A stretch of 64,000 nt of DNA, from contig CAWKDN010000001.1 of the NCBI GenBank assembly GCA_963848415.1, positions 3,038,001 through 3,102,000 of the forward strand, in the 5' to 3' direction. The position numbers were made by a program, and so were the translations under genes. The stretch's first letter is position 1. Every line of letters starts with the position of its first letter. The stretch is from CAVQBC01 sp963848415. Its GTDB lineage: Bacteria > Actinomycetota > Thermoleophilia > Solirubrobacterales > Solirubrobacteraceae. The notes beneath the pieces are model-generated. The model did no database searches and was not told where the DNA came from. It was given only the letters and a program-made list of their open reading frames with translations. Below are positions 16,911 to 26,538 of the stretch, one piece after another.

Positions 16911-18013
16911 TGGCCGTCGAGCCCGCCCCCGCCGGCGTCGGGCCCGCCGAGCGCCGCGGGATCTTCACCGAGGAGCTGCTGGACCGCTGCATCTCCTGCG
17001 GCTTCTGCCTGCCCGTCTGCCCGACCTACACGCGCACCGCCGACGAGGTCTCCTCGCCGCGCGGGCGCATCAACCTGATGCGCGCGCTGGAGAGCGGCGC
17101 GCTCGCCGACGACGACCCGACGGTGCTGGAGGAGTCCTCCTTCTGCCTGGGCTGCCGCGCGTGCGAGCCGGTCTGCCCGGCCGGCGTGCAGTACGGCGCG
17201 CTGCTGGAGGAGTGGCGCGACCACGCGTGGACGCCGAAGCGGCGCAGCCTCAAGCTCAAGGCGCTGCTGTGGGCGGTCGACAAGCGCTGGCGGGTGCGGG
17301 CGATGGGCCTGCCGGTGCCGCACGCCCGCCGGGCCACGGGTGACGACGCGGACCCGACGCTGATGCTCGGCTGCTTCGAGCGCGCGATGTTCCCGGCGGT
17401 GAGCCGGGCGGCGCGGAAGCTGATCCCCGGCCTGAAGGTCGCGCCGAAGCAGGGCTGCTGTGGTGCGCTGCACGCCCACAACGGCGAGCTCGAGCGCGGC
17501 AACGCGCTCGCGCGCGAGCTCGGCGAGCAGCTGCCGGGGACGATCCTCACCACCTCCGGCGGGTGCGCCGCGCACCTGGCCGCCGTGCTCGGCCGCGAGC
17601 GCGTGCGCGAGCTCTCCCAGTACCTCGTCGACGATCGCGACGGCGCCGCCGACGCCGGCGCCGCGCCCGCCGGCGACGGCGGCGCGCGGCCGCGGATCGC
17701 CCTGCAGGACTCCTGCCACCTGCGCAACGGGCTCGGCGTCGCCGCCCAGCCGCGCGCGCTGATCGAGCGCGTCGGGGAGTACGTCGAGCTGCCCTCGGCC
17801 GGCGAGTGCTGCGGCGCGGCCGGGACCTACGCGATCCTGCGCCCGCAGGACAGCCGGCGGGTGCTCGACGACAAGCTCGACCAGATCGAGGCGGCCGAGG
17901 TCGACCTCGTCGTCGCGGTCAACCCCGGCTGCCTGCGCCAGCTCCAGCAGGGCATCAAGCGCCGCGGGCTGAAGGCGCGCGCGGTGCACATCGCCGAGCT
18001 GCTGGCCGGCTGA
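16910..18013 (+). CDS. glcF: Glycolate oxidase iron-sulfur subunit GlcF
   Basis: 367 residues beginning at ATG 16910, overlapping the glcD stop by one base. Two 4Fe-4S motifs, CISCGFCLPVCP (about 24-35) and CLGCRACEPVCP (about 78-89), are followed by two CCG domains, seen as KQGCCGALHAHNGE and AGECCGAAGTY, each preceded by a conserved Cys. This is the electron-transfer subunit for GlcD. It ends 20 bp before the convergent FAD oxidoreductase gene. Confidence 0.9.
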   Translation: MAVEPAPAGVGPAERRGIFTEELLDRCISCGFCLPVCPTYTRTADEVSSPRGRINLMRALESGALADDDPTVLEESSFCLGCRACEPVCPAGVQYGALLEEWRDHAWTPKRRSLKLKALLWAVDKRWRVRAMGLPVPHARRATGDDADPTLMLGCFERAMFPAVSRAARKLIPGLKVAPKQGCCGALHAHNGELERGNALARELGEQLPGTILTTSGGCAAHLAAVLGRERVRELSQYLVDDRDGAADAGAAPAGDGGARPRIALQDSCHLRNGLGVAAQPRALIERVGEYVELPSAGECCGAAGTYAILRPQDSRRVLDDKLDQIEAAEVDLVVAVNPGCLRQLQQGIKRRGLKARAVHIAELLAG

Positions 18014-18032
18014 GCGGCGCCTGCGCCGCGGG

Positions 18033-20295
18033 TCAGAGGCGGATCCGGCGCAGCTCGCGGGCGGTCGTGGCGATGAGCCGGATGCCGCCGCCCGCCACGC
18101 TCTGCACGGCACCCCAGAGGCCCGTACCGGGTCGCGCAGACGGTTCGTTGGCGAAACCCGGCGGGCCTCCGACCCCGGGGATGTTGTCCGCCACCGGGTG
18201 ACCGCAGATCGCCTGGGCCGCGAGCCGCCCGGAGGTCACCGCGGCCTCCAGGCAGCCCGCGTCGAAGCCGGTCCTCGTCCAGTCCCCGGCCAGCACCAGG
18301 TTCCCGAAGCGGGTGTCGCGGGCGGCGAGCCGCTCCGTGACCGATCCGGGCAGCGTGAGGACGTAGCGCGCCGTCGGAGCCCAGTTCGCGCGCGCCAGCT
18401 GGAACGCCAGCGGATCCTCGCCGTCGGCGCCTCGGCGGCGGACGAGCAGGCCGAGATCGAACGCGTCGCTGCCCGGCGCGCTGCCCGCCGGCCAGATCCG
18501 GCCGGCGTCGCGCTCGAGGAAGCGGGCGAGCTCCTCCGCGGCCAGCTCGTCCGCCGTCTCCTGGCTGTTGAACGCCTTCTCGGGGAGCACCCCGCAGAAG
18601 TAGGCGATGTGGCGCACGTCTGCGGCCGCTTCCCACTGCTCGTGCTCGCTGATGTGTGCCATGTCGGCGTAGGTGTCGAGCGGCTCGACGTAGCAGCTGA
18701 GCAGCGAAGCCGACTCGAACGGCTGCTCGAGCTGGGCGGGCGAATGCCTGAGCCAGATCTGGCTCGCCTGCGTCGACCACGCTGCGCGAGTTGCCGAGCA
18801 TGCGCGCATAGCGCCGGTCGGCGTGCGCCAGCGGAGCGCAGATCTGCTTCTGCACCTCCGGCGGGACGGCGAGGATCACGATGTCGAAGTCCGGCGCGGG
18901 ACCGTCGCCTCGCAGCGTGAGGGTCTCGCCGCCGAACGGATCGATCTGCTCCTCGAGCTCGACGGCGGAACGCGAGCCCGCCTCGAGCCCCTCGAAGAGC
19001 TCGGCCGGCGGCACGGTCGGCCACGATGCGAGCGGCGCCGCGCTCTCGCTCTGGCAGTGCCGCCGCCGCGCCGTCCGCCGCGTCGAGCTGTCGGACGATG
19101 TCGATCTCCTCGATCCGAGCTCCCGTCCGCCGATGGGCGCAGCTCCTTCGCGGCGTGGAAGTAGCGCACCACGACTCCACGCTCCTCGAGCACGCTCGCG
19201 AGTGGCCCGACGACCACGTCGCTCATGCTCCCCCGGGGGCGGTACAAGACCGATCCCCGGTAGTGGAAGAGGCACCGGACGGCGCCTTGCAGCGCACGGC
19301 CGGCCGCCATGCTGGGCTGCCCGACGTCCCCTCCGTCGAAGGCGAAGCAGCCGTCGTACACGGCGCGCAGCAGCGCCGGCCACTCGATCGGGTCCCCGGC
19401 CAGCTCGAGGCCGTGCCCTTCAAGCCACTCGGCCAGGTCCAGGTGGTTGATGTGGTCGAACCCGCGCTCCAGCAGCTTGTCGGCCCAGACCCCGCGGAGC
19501 ACGGTCAACAGCAGCGCGATCGTGTCGCGGCGGAACCGGACGTCCGGCGGCTCGCCGGCGCGCGGCGGCAGGAGCGCCTGGGTCAGGTCGGCGAACCGCT
19601 CGAGGACGCCCTCCGGGTCGACGGCCCTGGACAACCGCCGAGTCCACGTCGAGAAAGATGGCGGTCAGCTCCCGTTGCATGCGGCTCGCGGCGCGCCCCA
19701 CGCCTCTGAGGTGGCGACCGACGGCCTCGACCTCGTCGTCGAGACCGACTGCCGCCAGGATCGGCTGGACGGCGGGCCACCACGGAGGTGGACCGTGCTC
19801 GGCTTCCAGGTCTTCGGTGCGCTGGGTGTCGAGCAGCGCCTGACCCGCCCACGTCAGCGACTCCGACACGAAGCCGCCGAAGTTCAGCGGCGCCGTGCGA
19901 TCACGCGGGAAGCGGATCTCGTTGAACGACCACAGGCCATCGCCGGACTGGCCGAGCACGATGGTGTCGATCGGCTCGAACGCCTCGTCGAACGACCTGA
20001 ACGCATACGGCCGGCCGGCGGCATCCATCTCCTCGAGGCACCCTTGAATGACGCGTCGGGTGTTCTCATAACAGCCGAAGAAGACGTGCAGGCCGTGCTC
20101 TTCGATCCGGCCGCCGTAGCTCGGATCCGGGTTGCGCCCGCTCGTGCACTTGCCGCCGAGGCGCCAGCCCTGCTGATAGATGGTCACGTCGTAGTCGTCG
20201 GCGCGACCGTCGGCCGTCAGCTCGAAGGCGGCCGTCAGCCCAGCCGGCCCGCCGCCGATGATGGCCACCTTCGTCTTGCGCGCGAGCTGTGACAC
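18033..20295 (-). CDS. COG3349-type FAD/NAD(P)-binding amine oxidase-like protein, four +1 frameshifts
   Basis: After correcting single-base insertions near 19629, 19126, 19053 and 18777 the protein is 752 residues. The N-terminus MSQLARKTKVAIIGGGPAGL is the dinucleotide fold, followed by QQGWRLGGKC and HGLHVFFGCYENT; the C-terminus has the flavin closing motif LVLAGDWTRTGFDAGCLEAA. This pattern fits the desaturase/amine-oxidase-like family of COG3349, whose substrates are mostly unknown; carotenoid- or lipid-like molecules are guesses. It starts two bases after the stop of the BTAD regulator, so the two form an operon. Base composition is slightly less GC-rich than its neighbours. Confidence 0.8.
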
Positions 20296-20297
20296 GG

Positions 20298-23200
20298 TCA
20301 GTGCTCCTTTGCCAGGCGCGATTGCAGGCCGCGACCCTGCGGTCGATCCGTCGCGCGATCGATGCTTTCGAGCGCTTCGGCCGCCCGCCGCACGAGGCGC
20401 CCGATCCCGAGCTTCTCGGCGGCATCCGCTCCCGAGGACAGCAGCCGGCGTGCGCGGGGCTTCTCCTCGCCGCCCGCTTCTGCGAGAACCGCGCCCCAGT
20501 CGATGCGGGAGCGAGCGCTCAGCGCGTCGGCGCCGATGCGCTCATGGGTCGCGAGGGCGCGGTCGAAGTGCGCGTCCGCCTGCCTGAAGTCGCCGACGGT
20601 CGCAGCGAGGCGCCCAGCGGCACGACTCACGGCGCCGAAGGTGCCCAGGGCGTCGATCACGACGTGGTCGGTGAACGGCGTCAGGCATTCCAGCAGCGCT
20701 CGAGCGGCCAGACGATCGCCCAGCGACGCGGCCACCTCCGCCCAGATCACCAACGCGCTCAGCGTGACGGGGTCTGGCGGGATCTGCGCGAAGCCTGTCG
20801 CCGATCGCGCGTCGAGCAGGGCTTGAGCGCTGTCGGGGCGATCCGGCCTCGTACTCGGCCAGCGCACTCAGCGCCGTGAAGGAGGAGACGTTCGGCACCC
20901 CCTCGGCGACGAGGGCGAGCAGGTCGGCCTCTTCGCCCAGGCGCCCCTGGTGCCAGCGGAGCGGCCCGAGCTGCGCGACATACAGGCTCTGAGCGTCGGG
21001 TTCACCGGTCTCGTCGCCGATCGCCGCCGCCTCGTCGACGAGCCGCTGTGCTTCGGTGAGGTCGCCGCGGAGCTGGGCGCGCCACGCCTCCTGGGTCGTG
21101 AGGACGAAGCTGAGTCGCGCCTGATGCAGCCGGGCGGTGAGTGCCCGCAACCCGCCGAGCGCCTCGTCGGCGCCGGCCACCTCGCCTGCCTGGACGAGCG
21201 TGATCGCGCGCCAGACGTGGGCCCAGAAGTCCTGAACCGGGTCTCCCAGCGGCTCGGCGAGGGCCAACGCCTCCTCGGTCACAGCAAGCCGCTCGGCCAG
21301 GGTCTCGGGAGCCCAGATCGCGGTGACCCGCATGGTTAGGACATGCGCCAGCGCCGCCACGTCGCCGCGTAGGCGCGCCAGCGTCAGGGCCTCGTCGCTG
21401 ATGGCCCGGCGCCGGGCGAACTCCGGAGACCACAAGAGCTCAGCCGCGAGCAGCGCGAGCAGCTTGGCGCGGCAGGGATCGTCCGGCGGAGCATGGGCGA
21501 GCGCCGACTCGAGCACCGCGACCCGTTCCTCGTCGACGAATCCGGCGGAGCTGAAGTAGCCGCGGGTGTTGGCGAGCGCGGCCCGCACGAGCCGGTCACC
21601 GTCGCCGGCGGCTTCAGCCAGCTCGGCTGCGTTGAGCAGTGTCGATCGAAACTCCGGCTCGCCGTCGTCGAGCTGCGCCTGCCCGAGGCCCAAGAGCAGC
21701 TCCCGGCGTTGCTCGGGTTCGTCGCCGCCGGCGCTCGCCAGTCCGTCGAGCGCTTGAAGGAACCAGCCGGTCGCCGAGTGGGGCGCCAGTTGCTCGAGCG
21801 CAGCCCAGCCCGCGCGACCGGCGAACTCGACGGCCTTGCGCTGGGCGAGCGCGCTCGTCCCCTCGGCCCAGTGCCGGGCGATTAGAGCGGGCGGCGCCTC
21901 ACCGCACCGGCCGGCTTCGAGCACCTCGGCGATGCGCTCGTGCACGCGGGCTTGCCGCGCGGCAGTGAGGTTCCCGGAGAGCGCATCCACGGCCAATGCG
22001 TGGACGAACGAGTAGCGCTCAGGTGGGTCGGCGTGCTCTGAGATGAGCGAGGCCGCCGCTGCGCGTTCGAGTACGTCGATGATCACCTCGTCGTCCACCT
22101 GCTGCAGCTCGCGCAATACGCCGAGGTCGAACTCGCGTCCGATCACGGCGGCGCTTGTGAGCAGCGTCACGGCATCCGCGCCCAGGCGGGCGACCCGCCC
22201 GGCGATCACCTCCTTGACGCTGCCCGGCAGCTCGTGGACCGTTGCTCCCGACTCGTCGAGATGCCGTGCGATCTCTGCGACGAAGAAGGGGTTGCCCTCC
22301 GTCTCAGAACGCAGCCGACGGGCCTGGTCGAGGGTGGTCGTCTCATGCGGGCTCGTCGCCCGAACGAGCGACAAGACCTCGCCTTCATCAAGGCCGGTCA
22401 GCGACAACCGCTCGATCCGCGTGGAGTCCGGCTCGCGTCGCAGGTCGCCGAGGAGCACCGTGAGCGGCGAGCCCGGCTCCCAGGCGCCATGGCGGAAGGT
22501 TCCGACGATGAGCAGCCGCATGGCCGGCGCGGCGAACTGCACGTGTTTGACAAGCGCCAGCGTCGCCCTGCCCGCCCAGTGGAGGTCGTCGAGAATCAAC
22601 ACGACCGGCGCGGCGTGACTCACCTGCGTGAGCAATCCCAGGACTGCGCCGAACAGCAAGCCGCGCTGTGTCTCCGGGTCATTCTCCGGTCCGGCGGATG
22701 GCAAGCCGACTCGCTCCCCGAGCGTCGGAGCCAGCACGCAGAGCGCTCCGCCGTGCTGTTCAGCGTGCTGACGCAACAACGCCTCGGGTGCCAGCTCCAC
22801 GAGTTGCCCGAGCGCTTGTCGCCAGGGCTCGTAGGGCATCCCGACGTCCTCGTCGGAGCGGCCGTATATCACGCACGCGGACTGGTCTGCAGCAGCGCGA
22901 GCGAGCTCCGAGGCGATGCGGGTCTTGCCGATGCCGGCCTCTCCGGACACGAGGACTAGCGTCCGGCGGCCCGAGCGAGCCTGTTCCCACGCGTGCCGAA
23001 GCGCGGCGCGCTCCGCCGCACGTCCGATGAAGCCCTCCGGCACCATCCCCTGGAGCGGCACCGTAGAGGTCGCGTGTGGCACCCAGCCGCGGGTCGCCGG
23101 CTGCCGGCGTTGCGGCTCCCGCAATTCCAATGAGGGTGCATGGGCGAGGATCTCGGCTTCCAGTGCCGCGAGCGCCGGACCGGGCTCGAGCCCGAGCTCC

Positions 23201-23890
23201 GTGACGAGGTGCCGTGCGCGCGCGCTGGTAGGCGGCCAGCGCGTCGGCCTGGCGGCCACTGCGGTACAGGGCGGTCATGAGCTGGGCGGTCAGCAGCTCG
23301 CGTGCCGGATGGGCGGCGACGAGCGACTCGAGCTCCCCGATCAGGCGAGCGTGGTGGCCGAGCTGCAGCTCGGCGTCGACCCGACCTTCGACGGCGGTCA
23401 GCCGCAGCTCGTCGAGCAGTCGAATCTCGATCTGCGCGAACTCCTCGAACGCGATGTCCGCGTAGGCCGGCCCGCGCCAGAGGCCGATCGCGTCGTTGAA
23501 GTGCGCCTCGGCGCGTGCCGGCTCGCCGGCCGCCAGTGCGCGATGGCCCTCCTGGGCCATCGCCCGGAAGACATCGGCATCGAGCTGGCCGTCGGCCACC
23601 GCCAGCCGATAGCCGCCACCGACGGTCTGCAACGACCGCTCGTTCTGACCGAGCCTGCGGCGGAGCCGTGCGACGGCGACCTGCAGTCGCTTCAGGGCGC
23701 CGGCCGGATCCCCCTCGTGCCACAACGCCGCGACGAGACCATCGGACGAGACGGCACGGTCGGCGTGCAGGAGCAGATACGCCAAGAGCGTTTGCTGGCG
23801 CCGGCCACCGCCGCTGAGCCATCGCTCGCCGTCGAAGAGCTCGACCGGCCCGAGGACTCTGAACCGCGGCGTGTCGTCCGCCGTTCCCAC
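20298..23890 (-). CDS. BTAD/SARP-type regulator with AAA+ ATPase and TPR region, two +1 frameshifts
   Basis: About 1196 residues once single insertions near 23240 and 20843 are removed. An OmpR-like winged helix (FRVLGPVELFDGERWLSGG) and the bacterial transcriptional activation domain (DADVFRAMAQEGHRALAAG through LMTALYRSGRQADALAAYQ) fill about 1-245. The ATPase carries Walker A VSGEAGIGKTRIASEL and Walker B VVLILDDLHWAG. The remaining 600 residues are TPR-like helices (for example EALALAEPLGDPVQDFWAH). Such proteins are large ATP-dependent activators of pathway genes. The adjacent FAD oxidoreductase is the likely target. Start GTG 23890. Confidence 0.85.
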
Positions 23891-23984
23891 GGAAGCACGC
23901 TACCGGATTCCGGGGCGCTGATCCGGCCTTCGCGGTCAGTGGGCGGCAGCGGGCGCAGCCCCCTCCGCCAGATGCAGCCGGCTC

Positions 23985-23994
23985 TGTATCTGGC
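23985..23994 (+). promoter_or_regulatory. Shared leader motif TGTATCTGGC, copy 1
   Basis: The 10-mer lies 90 bp before the ATG at 24075. The same 10-mer lies 99 bp before the ATG at 26011, and the two leaders then share a GTCGTC-CGCACC block and a CCACCTCACC-like block before the ribosome site. Similar position and order suggest a common promoter or operator, perhaps read by the ECF sigma factor encoded between them. Confidence 0.4.
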
Positions 23995-24074
23995 GATGAG
24001 TGCCACGCCCTCCTGGGGTGAGTCGTCCGCACCTCCGCGGCGACACCTCACCTCCAACCAAGGAGAGCCTCACC

Positions 24075-24482
24075 ATGGCTCAGCCAGTACTCAAGAAGGG
24101 CTCCACGGGCAGCGCCGTCAAGAAGCTGCAGCGCGCCCTCAAGGCGCGGTTCTACGACCCGGGCAGCGTCGACGGCATCTTCGGCGCCGCGACCGCGAAG
24201 GCCGTGCGGCAGTACCAAGCCGACCACGGGCTCGTGGTCGACGGGATCGTCGGGCCCAAGACCTGGGCGGGGCTCGACCCGCCGACCGTGAAGCGCGGCT
24301 CGAAGGGCGACGCGGTCAAGCGGCTGCAGCGACTGCTGCGGGACTTCGGCTACTCACCGGGCGCCGTCGACGGTGACTTCGGCTCGAAGACCGAGAAGGC
24401 CGTCAAGGCCTTCCAGACCGACTTCGGCCTCGAGGTCGACGGCATCGCCGGATCGCAGACCTGGGCGGCGCTGGGCAGCTGA
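24075..24482 (+). CDS. Protein of two peptidoglycan-binding (PG_binding_1) domains
   Basis: 135 residues from ATG 24075, preceded by AAGGAG. Two tandem PG_binding_1 repeats fill the chain: STGSAVKKLQRALKARF with YDPGSVDGIFGAATAKAVRQ, and KGDAVKRLQRLLRDFGY with GAVDGDFGSKTEKAVKAFQ; each ends in a VDGI-x-G-x-x-TW motif. There is no catalytic domain and no obvious signal peptide, so either export is non-classical or the start is further upstream (the frame is open to 24000, but that part is Pro/Arg-rich leader sequence). It probably coats or senses cell wall. A terminator follows at 24500. Confidence 0.85.
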   Translation: MAQPVLKKGSTGSAVKKLQRALKARFYDPGSVDGIFGAATAKAVRQYQADHGLVVDGIVGPKTWAGLDPPTVKRGSKGDAVKRLQRLLRDFGYSPGAVDGDFGSKTEKAVKAFQTDFGLEVDGIAGSQTWAALGS

Positions 24483-24499
24483 CGATCCCCGCGCACCCG

Positions 24500-24526
24500 A
24501 CGCGGCGTGCTCGGCGCGCCGCGTCA
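24500..24526 (+). terminator. Intrinsic terminator-like hairpin
   Basis: Nine-base arms (24500-24508, 24518-24526) with a nine-base loop lie 18 bp after the peptidoglycan-binding gene. There is no T-tract. Confidence 0.5.
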
Positions 24527-24566
24527 GGAGCGCTCGCCCCCCAAGACAACCTCAAGGAGTTGCTCC

Positions 24567-24893
24567 ATGCAGTTCACCCGCAAGCGCCTCATCGCCGCCA
24601 CGGTGGCCTTGTCCGCTCTCGTCCCCGCGACGGCGGATGCCGCGTCGAACCAGTCGCTCTCCAAGCGCGAGGCCTACCGCCAGGTGACGAGGGTCGTCAA
24701 GAACCACACCGCGGACTACTACGAGGTCTACGGCCCCGCCGCCTGCACCCGCAAGCGGCGCAACGTGGTCGAGTGCGCCTTCGACCAGTCGACCACGTCG
24801 AACGACGATGGCATCTACTGCGACGGCTGGGTCCGGATCAAGGAAACACCTCGCAGCTACATCTGGTCTGAGCCGTTCTCGTCCTGCCTCTAG
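24567..24893 (+). CDS. Small secreted protein of unknown function
   Basis: 108 residues from ATG 24567 with AAGGAG seven bases upstream. A Sec signal (MQFTRKRLIAATVALSALVP, cleavage probably after ATADA) precedes a compact mature domain of about 84 residues with four cysteines (in AACTRK, VECAFD, YCDGW and the tail SSCL), which suggests two disulfides. No family recognised; the layout resembles small extracellular inhibitors or adhesins. It is flanked by terminator-like hairpins, so it is probably its own transcript. Confidence 0.75.
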   Translation: MQFTRKRLIAATVALSALVPATADAASNQSLSKREAYRQVTRVVKNHTADYYEVYGPAACTRKRRNVVECAFDQSTTSNDDGIYCDGWVRIKETPRSYIWSEPFSSCL

Positions 24894-24905
24894 ACCGCTG
24901 ACCGG

Positions 24906-24935
24906 GCGCCGCTCGAGGATGGCCTCGAGCGGCGC
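24906..24935 (+). terminator. Intrinsic terminator-like hairpin
   Basis: A perfect 13-bp stem (24906-24918 with 24923-24935) and four-base loop begin 13 bp after the small secreted gene. The stem contains CTCGAG in both arms. Confidence 0.7.
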
Positions 24936-24977
24936 TGCTCGGCTCTGCGCGGACGCCTCAGCCCGCCTGGACGACCG

Positions 24978-24997
24978 CGGTTACCGGGCTGTAACCG
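24978..24997. promoter_or_regulatory. Inverted repeat CGGTTAC-N6-GTAACCG
   Basis: Perfect seven-base arms around a six-base spacer, 75 bp upstream of the small ORF that precedes the ECF sigma gene. The A/T-containing arms stand out in GC-rich surroundings and suit a dimeric repressor. It is followed by CTCTGTAAGC, partly like the CTCTGTATCT of the leader motif at 23982. Confidence 0.45.
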
Positions 24998-25071
24998 CCC
25001 GCAAGCGCTCTGTAAGCGCGCCCTCGGATGCTCACCGGGACATGACCACCGCTTCCAACCATGAGGGCGTC

Positions 25072-25242
25072 ATGAACCACCACATCACCGCAGCGCTGGC
25101 ACAGGCGAACGTCGACGACCTCCGCCGCCAGACCCACCGCCGTCAGCGCGCCCGGGTCCTCGCCAGCCTCGTCGCCGTCCCGGTGCCGGCCAAGCCCAGC
25201 CATCGCCGCTGGGCCGAGCCCTTCTCGGCGCCCAACCGCTGA
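25072..25242 (+). CDS. Small basic protein preceding the ECF sigma gene
   Basis: 56 residues from ATG 25072 (an in-frame ATG at 25042 would add ten). It begins MNHHITAALAQANVDDLRRQ and continues as a basic helix (THRRQRARVLASL) with a Pro-rich tail. Its small size, basic character and position 24 bp before the sigma gene suggest a leader peptide or a regulator of the sigma factor, but no family is recognised. Codon use is typical of the genome. Confidence 0.5.
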   Translation: MNHHITAALAQANVDDLRRQTHRRQRARVLASLVAVPVPAKPSHRRWAEPFSAPNR

Positions 25243-25266
25243 CCCTCCACTCCACGGGAGTCTCGA

Positions 25267-25902
25267 ATGTCACCCCTTCACCCCCTGCGCGGGGGCGGGC
25301 GCCCCCTGCACGAGGTCGCCCCCCCGAGCGCACCGCGCGACGCAGATCGCGAGCTCGTCTCGCTCGTCCGTGCCAGCCGCGCCGGCGACTCCGCCGCATG
25401 GACGCAGCTGGTCGAGCGGTTCACGCCGACCCTGCGCCGGATCGCCCGCACCTATCGGCTCCAGCCGAGCGACGTCGACGATGTCGTGCAGTCGACCTGG
25501 TTGCGGCTGTTCGCCCACATCGAGCAGCTGCGCGACCCGGCCGCGGTGGCGGGCTGGCTCGCGACGACCACCCGGCGGGAATGCCTGCGGGTCCTCCAGG
25601 GCCACGTACGCGAGCACCTGACGGACGATCCGGAGCTGGGCGCGTGCTCGGAGCACGAGCTGCCCGAGACGCAGGTGATCGCGGCCGACCGCCGCGCCGT
25701 CCTCGCCCGCGCGCTCGCCACGCTGCCCGATCGCCACCACCGGATCTTGAGCCTGCTCGCCAGCCAGCCGGACCCGGACTACCGGCAGATCAGCGCGACC
25801 CTGTCGATCCCCGTCGGCAGCATCGGGCCGATCCGCGCCCGCAGCTTCGCCCGTCTGCAGCGCCACCCCGAGCTCCGAAGCCTGTACCTCACCGCGCTCT
25901 GA
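25267..25902 (+). CDS. ECF-type RNA polymerase sigma factor
   Basis: 211 residues. Region 2 reads DSAAWTQLVERFTPTLRRIA then DVDDVVQSTWLRLFAHI with WLATTTRRECLRVL; region 4 reads RALATLPDRHHRILSLL and YRQISATLSIPVGSIGPIRA. No anti-sigma gene is adjacent and there is no C-terminal sensor, so control may come from transcription or from the small basic protein upstream. Neighbours on both sides encode wall-binding or exported proteins whose leaders resemble each other, making them candidate targets. The region 4 recognition helix has an unusual SIGPIRARS ending. Confidence 0.88.
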   Translation: MSPLHPLRGGGRPLHEVAPPSAPRDADRELVSLVRASRAGDSAAWTQLVERFTPTLRRIARTYRLQPSDVDDVVQSTWLRLFAHIEQLRDPAAVAGWLATTTRRECLRVLQGHVREHLTDDPELGACSEHELPETQVIAADRRAVLARALATLPDRHHRILSLLASQPDPDYRQISATLSIPVGSIGPIRARSFARLQRHPELRSLYLTAL

Positions 25903-25911
25903 GCACGCGGG

Positions 25912-25921
25912 TGTATCTGGC
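25912..25921 (+). promoter_or_regulatory. Shared leader motif TGTATCTGGC, copy 2
   Basis: Identical to the motif at 23985 and set 99 bp before ATG 26011, only 10 bp after the ECF sigma stop. Downstream similarity to the first leader includes GTCGTCCCGCACC and CGCCACCTCACC. Confidence 0.4.
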
Positions 25922-26010
25922 CTCCCGCGCGGCAGCTCATACCACCGCTCGGGTCGTCCCGCACCGCACGCCGTCCGCGGGACGCCACCTCACCACCCCC
26001 AGGAGGAGTC

Positions 26011-26496
26011 ATGAAGCGCCAGCACCGACTGACCCGGACCGCCGCGCTGAGCCTGGCGGCCGCCGCCCTCGCGGCGCCGGTCGCCGTCGCCCAGCCCGCC
26101 GACCCGCCGCAGCCGCGCAGCCTCGACCACGCGGGCCAGCTGGGACAGGACATGCGCAACCCCGACAACCGCGACGCCGCGGCCGGCGAGCAGACGGGTC
26201 AGGACTTGCGCAGCCCCGACGCCCGTGACGCCGCGGCCGGCCCCGCGCCCGGGGTGCCGCAGGACCTGCGGTCGCCCGACGCCCGTGACGCCGCCGACGG
26301 ACGCGGGACGTCGAGCGCCCCCGAGGTGATGGTCGTCAAGGTGCCCCAGCCCGCGCCTGAGCCGCAGCCCATCTCGACCGGGATCGACTGGGGCGACGCG
26401 AGCCTCGGCGCCGGCGGCTTCCTCGGCCTGACGGTGCTGGCGGCCGGCGGCAGCTACGTGTTCCTCCGGCGTCGCCAGGCGACGCCGACCGCCTGA
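26011..26496 (+). CDS. Exported repeat protein with QDLRSPDARDAA-type repeats and C-terminal anchor
   Basis: 161 residues starting at ATG 26011 after AGGAGGAG. A signal peptide (LTRTAALSLAAAALAAPVAVA) is followed by three imperfect repeats, MRNPDNRDAAAG, LRSPDARDAAAG and LRSPDARDAADG, each preceded by Gln-Asp or similar; then an acidic/Pro linker, a hydrophobic segment (about 132-153, GAGGFLGLTVLAAGGSYVFL) and a basic RRR tail. This sortase-free anchor layout places the repeats outside the membrane. Function is unknown. The leader matches that of the peptidoglycan-binding gene at 24075. Confidence 0.8.
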   Translation: MKRQHRLTRTAALSLAAAALAAPVAVAQPADPPQPRSLDHAGQLGQDMRNPDNRDAAAGEQTGQDLRSPDARDAAAGPAPGVPQDLRSPDARDAADGRGTSSAPEVMVVKVPQPAPEPQPISTGIDWGDASLGAGGFLGLTVLAAGGSYVFLRRRQATPTA

Positions 26497-26508
26497 ACGC
26501 CCGCGAGC

Positions 26509-26535
26509 GGCGCGGCCCCCGAGCGGGGCCGCGCC
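26509..26535. terminator. Bidirectional terminator-like hairpin
   Basis: Perfect 11-bp G/C stem (26509-26519 with 26525-26535) and five-base loop between the convergent repeat-protein and redoxin genes. Confidence 0.7.
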
Positions 26536-26538
26536 CGC

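Noticed and set aside
18033..23890. Antibiotic biosynthesis cluster around the BTAD regulator
   Set aside because: Only one oxidoreductase is linked; no synthase, carrier protein or tailoring set is present.
24000..24074. N-terminal extension of the peptidoglycan-binding protein to ATG 24000
   Set aside because: The extension is Pro/Arg-rich leader sequence, and ATG 24075 has AAGGAG at the right distance.
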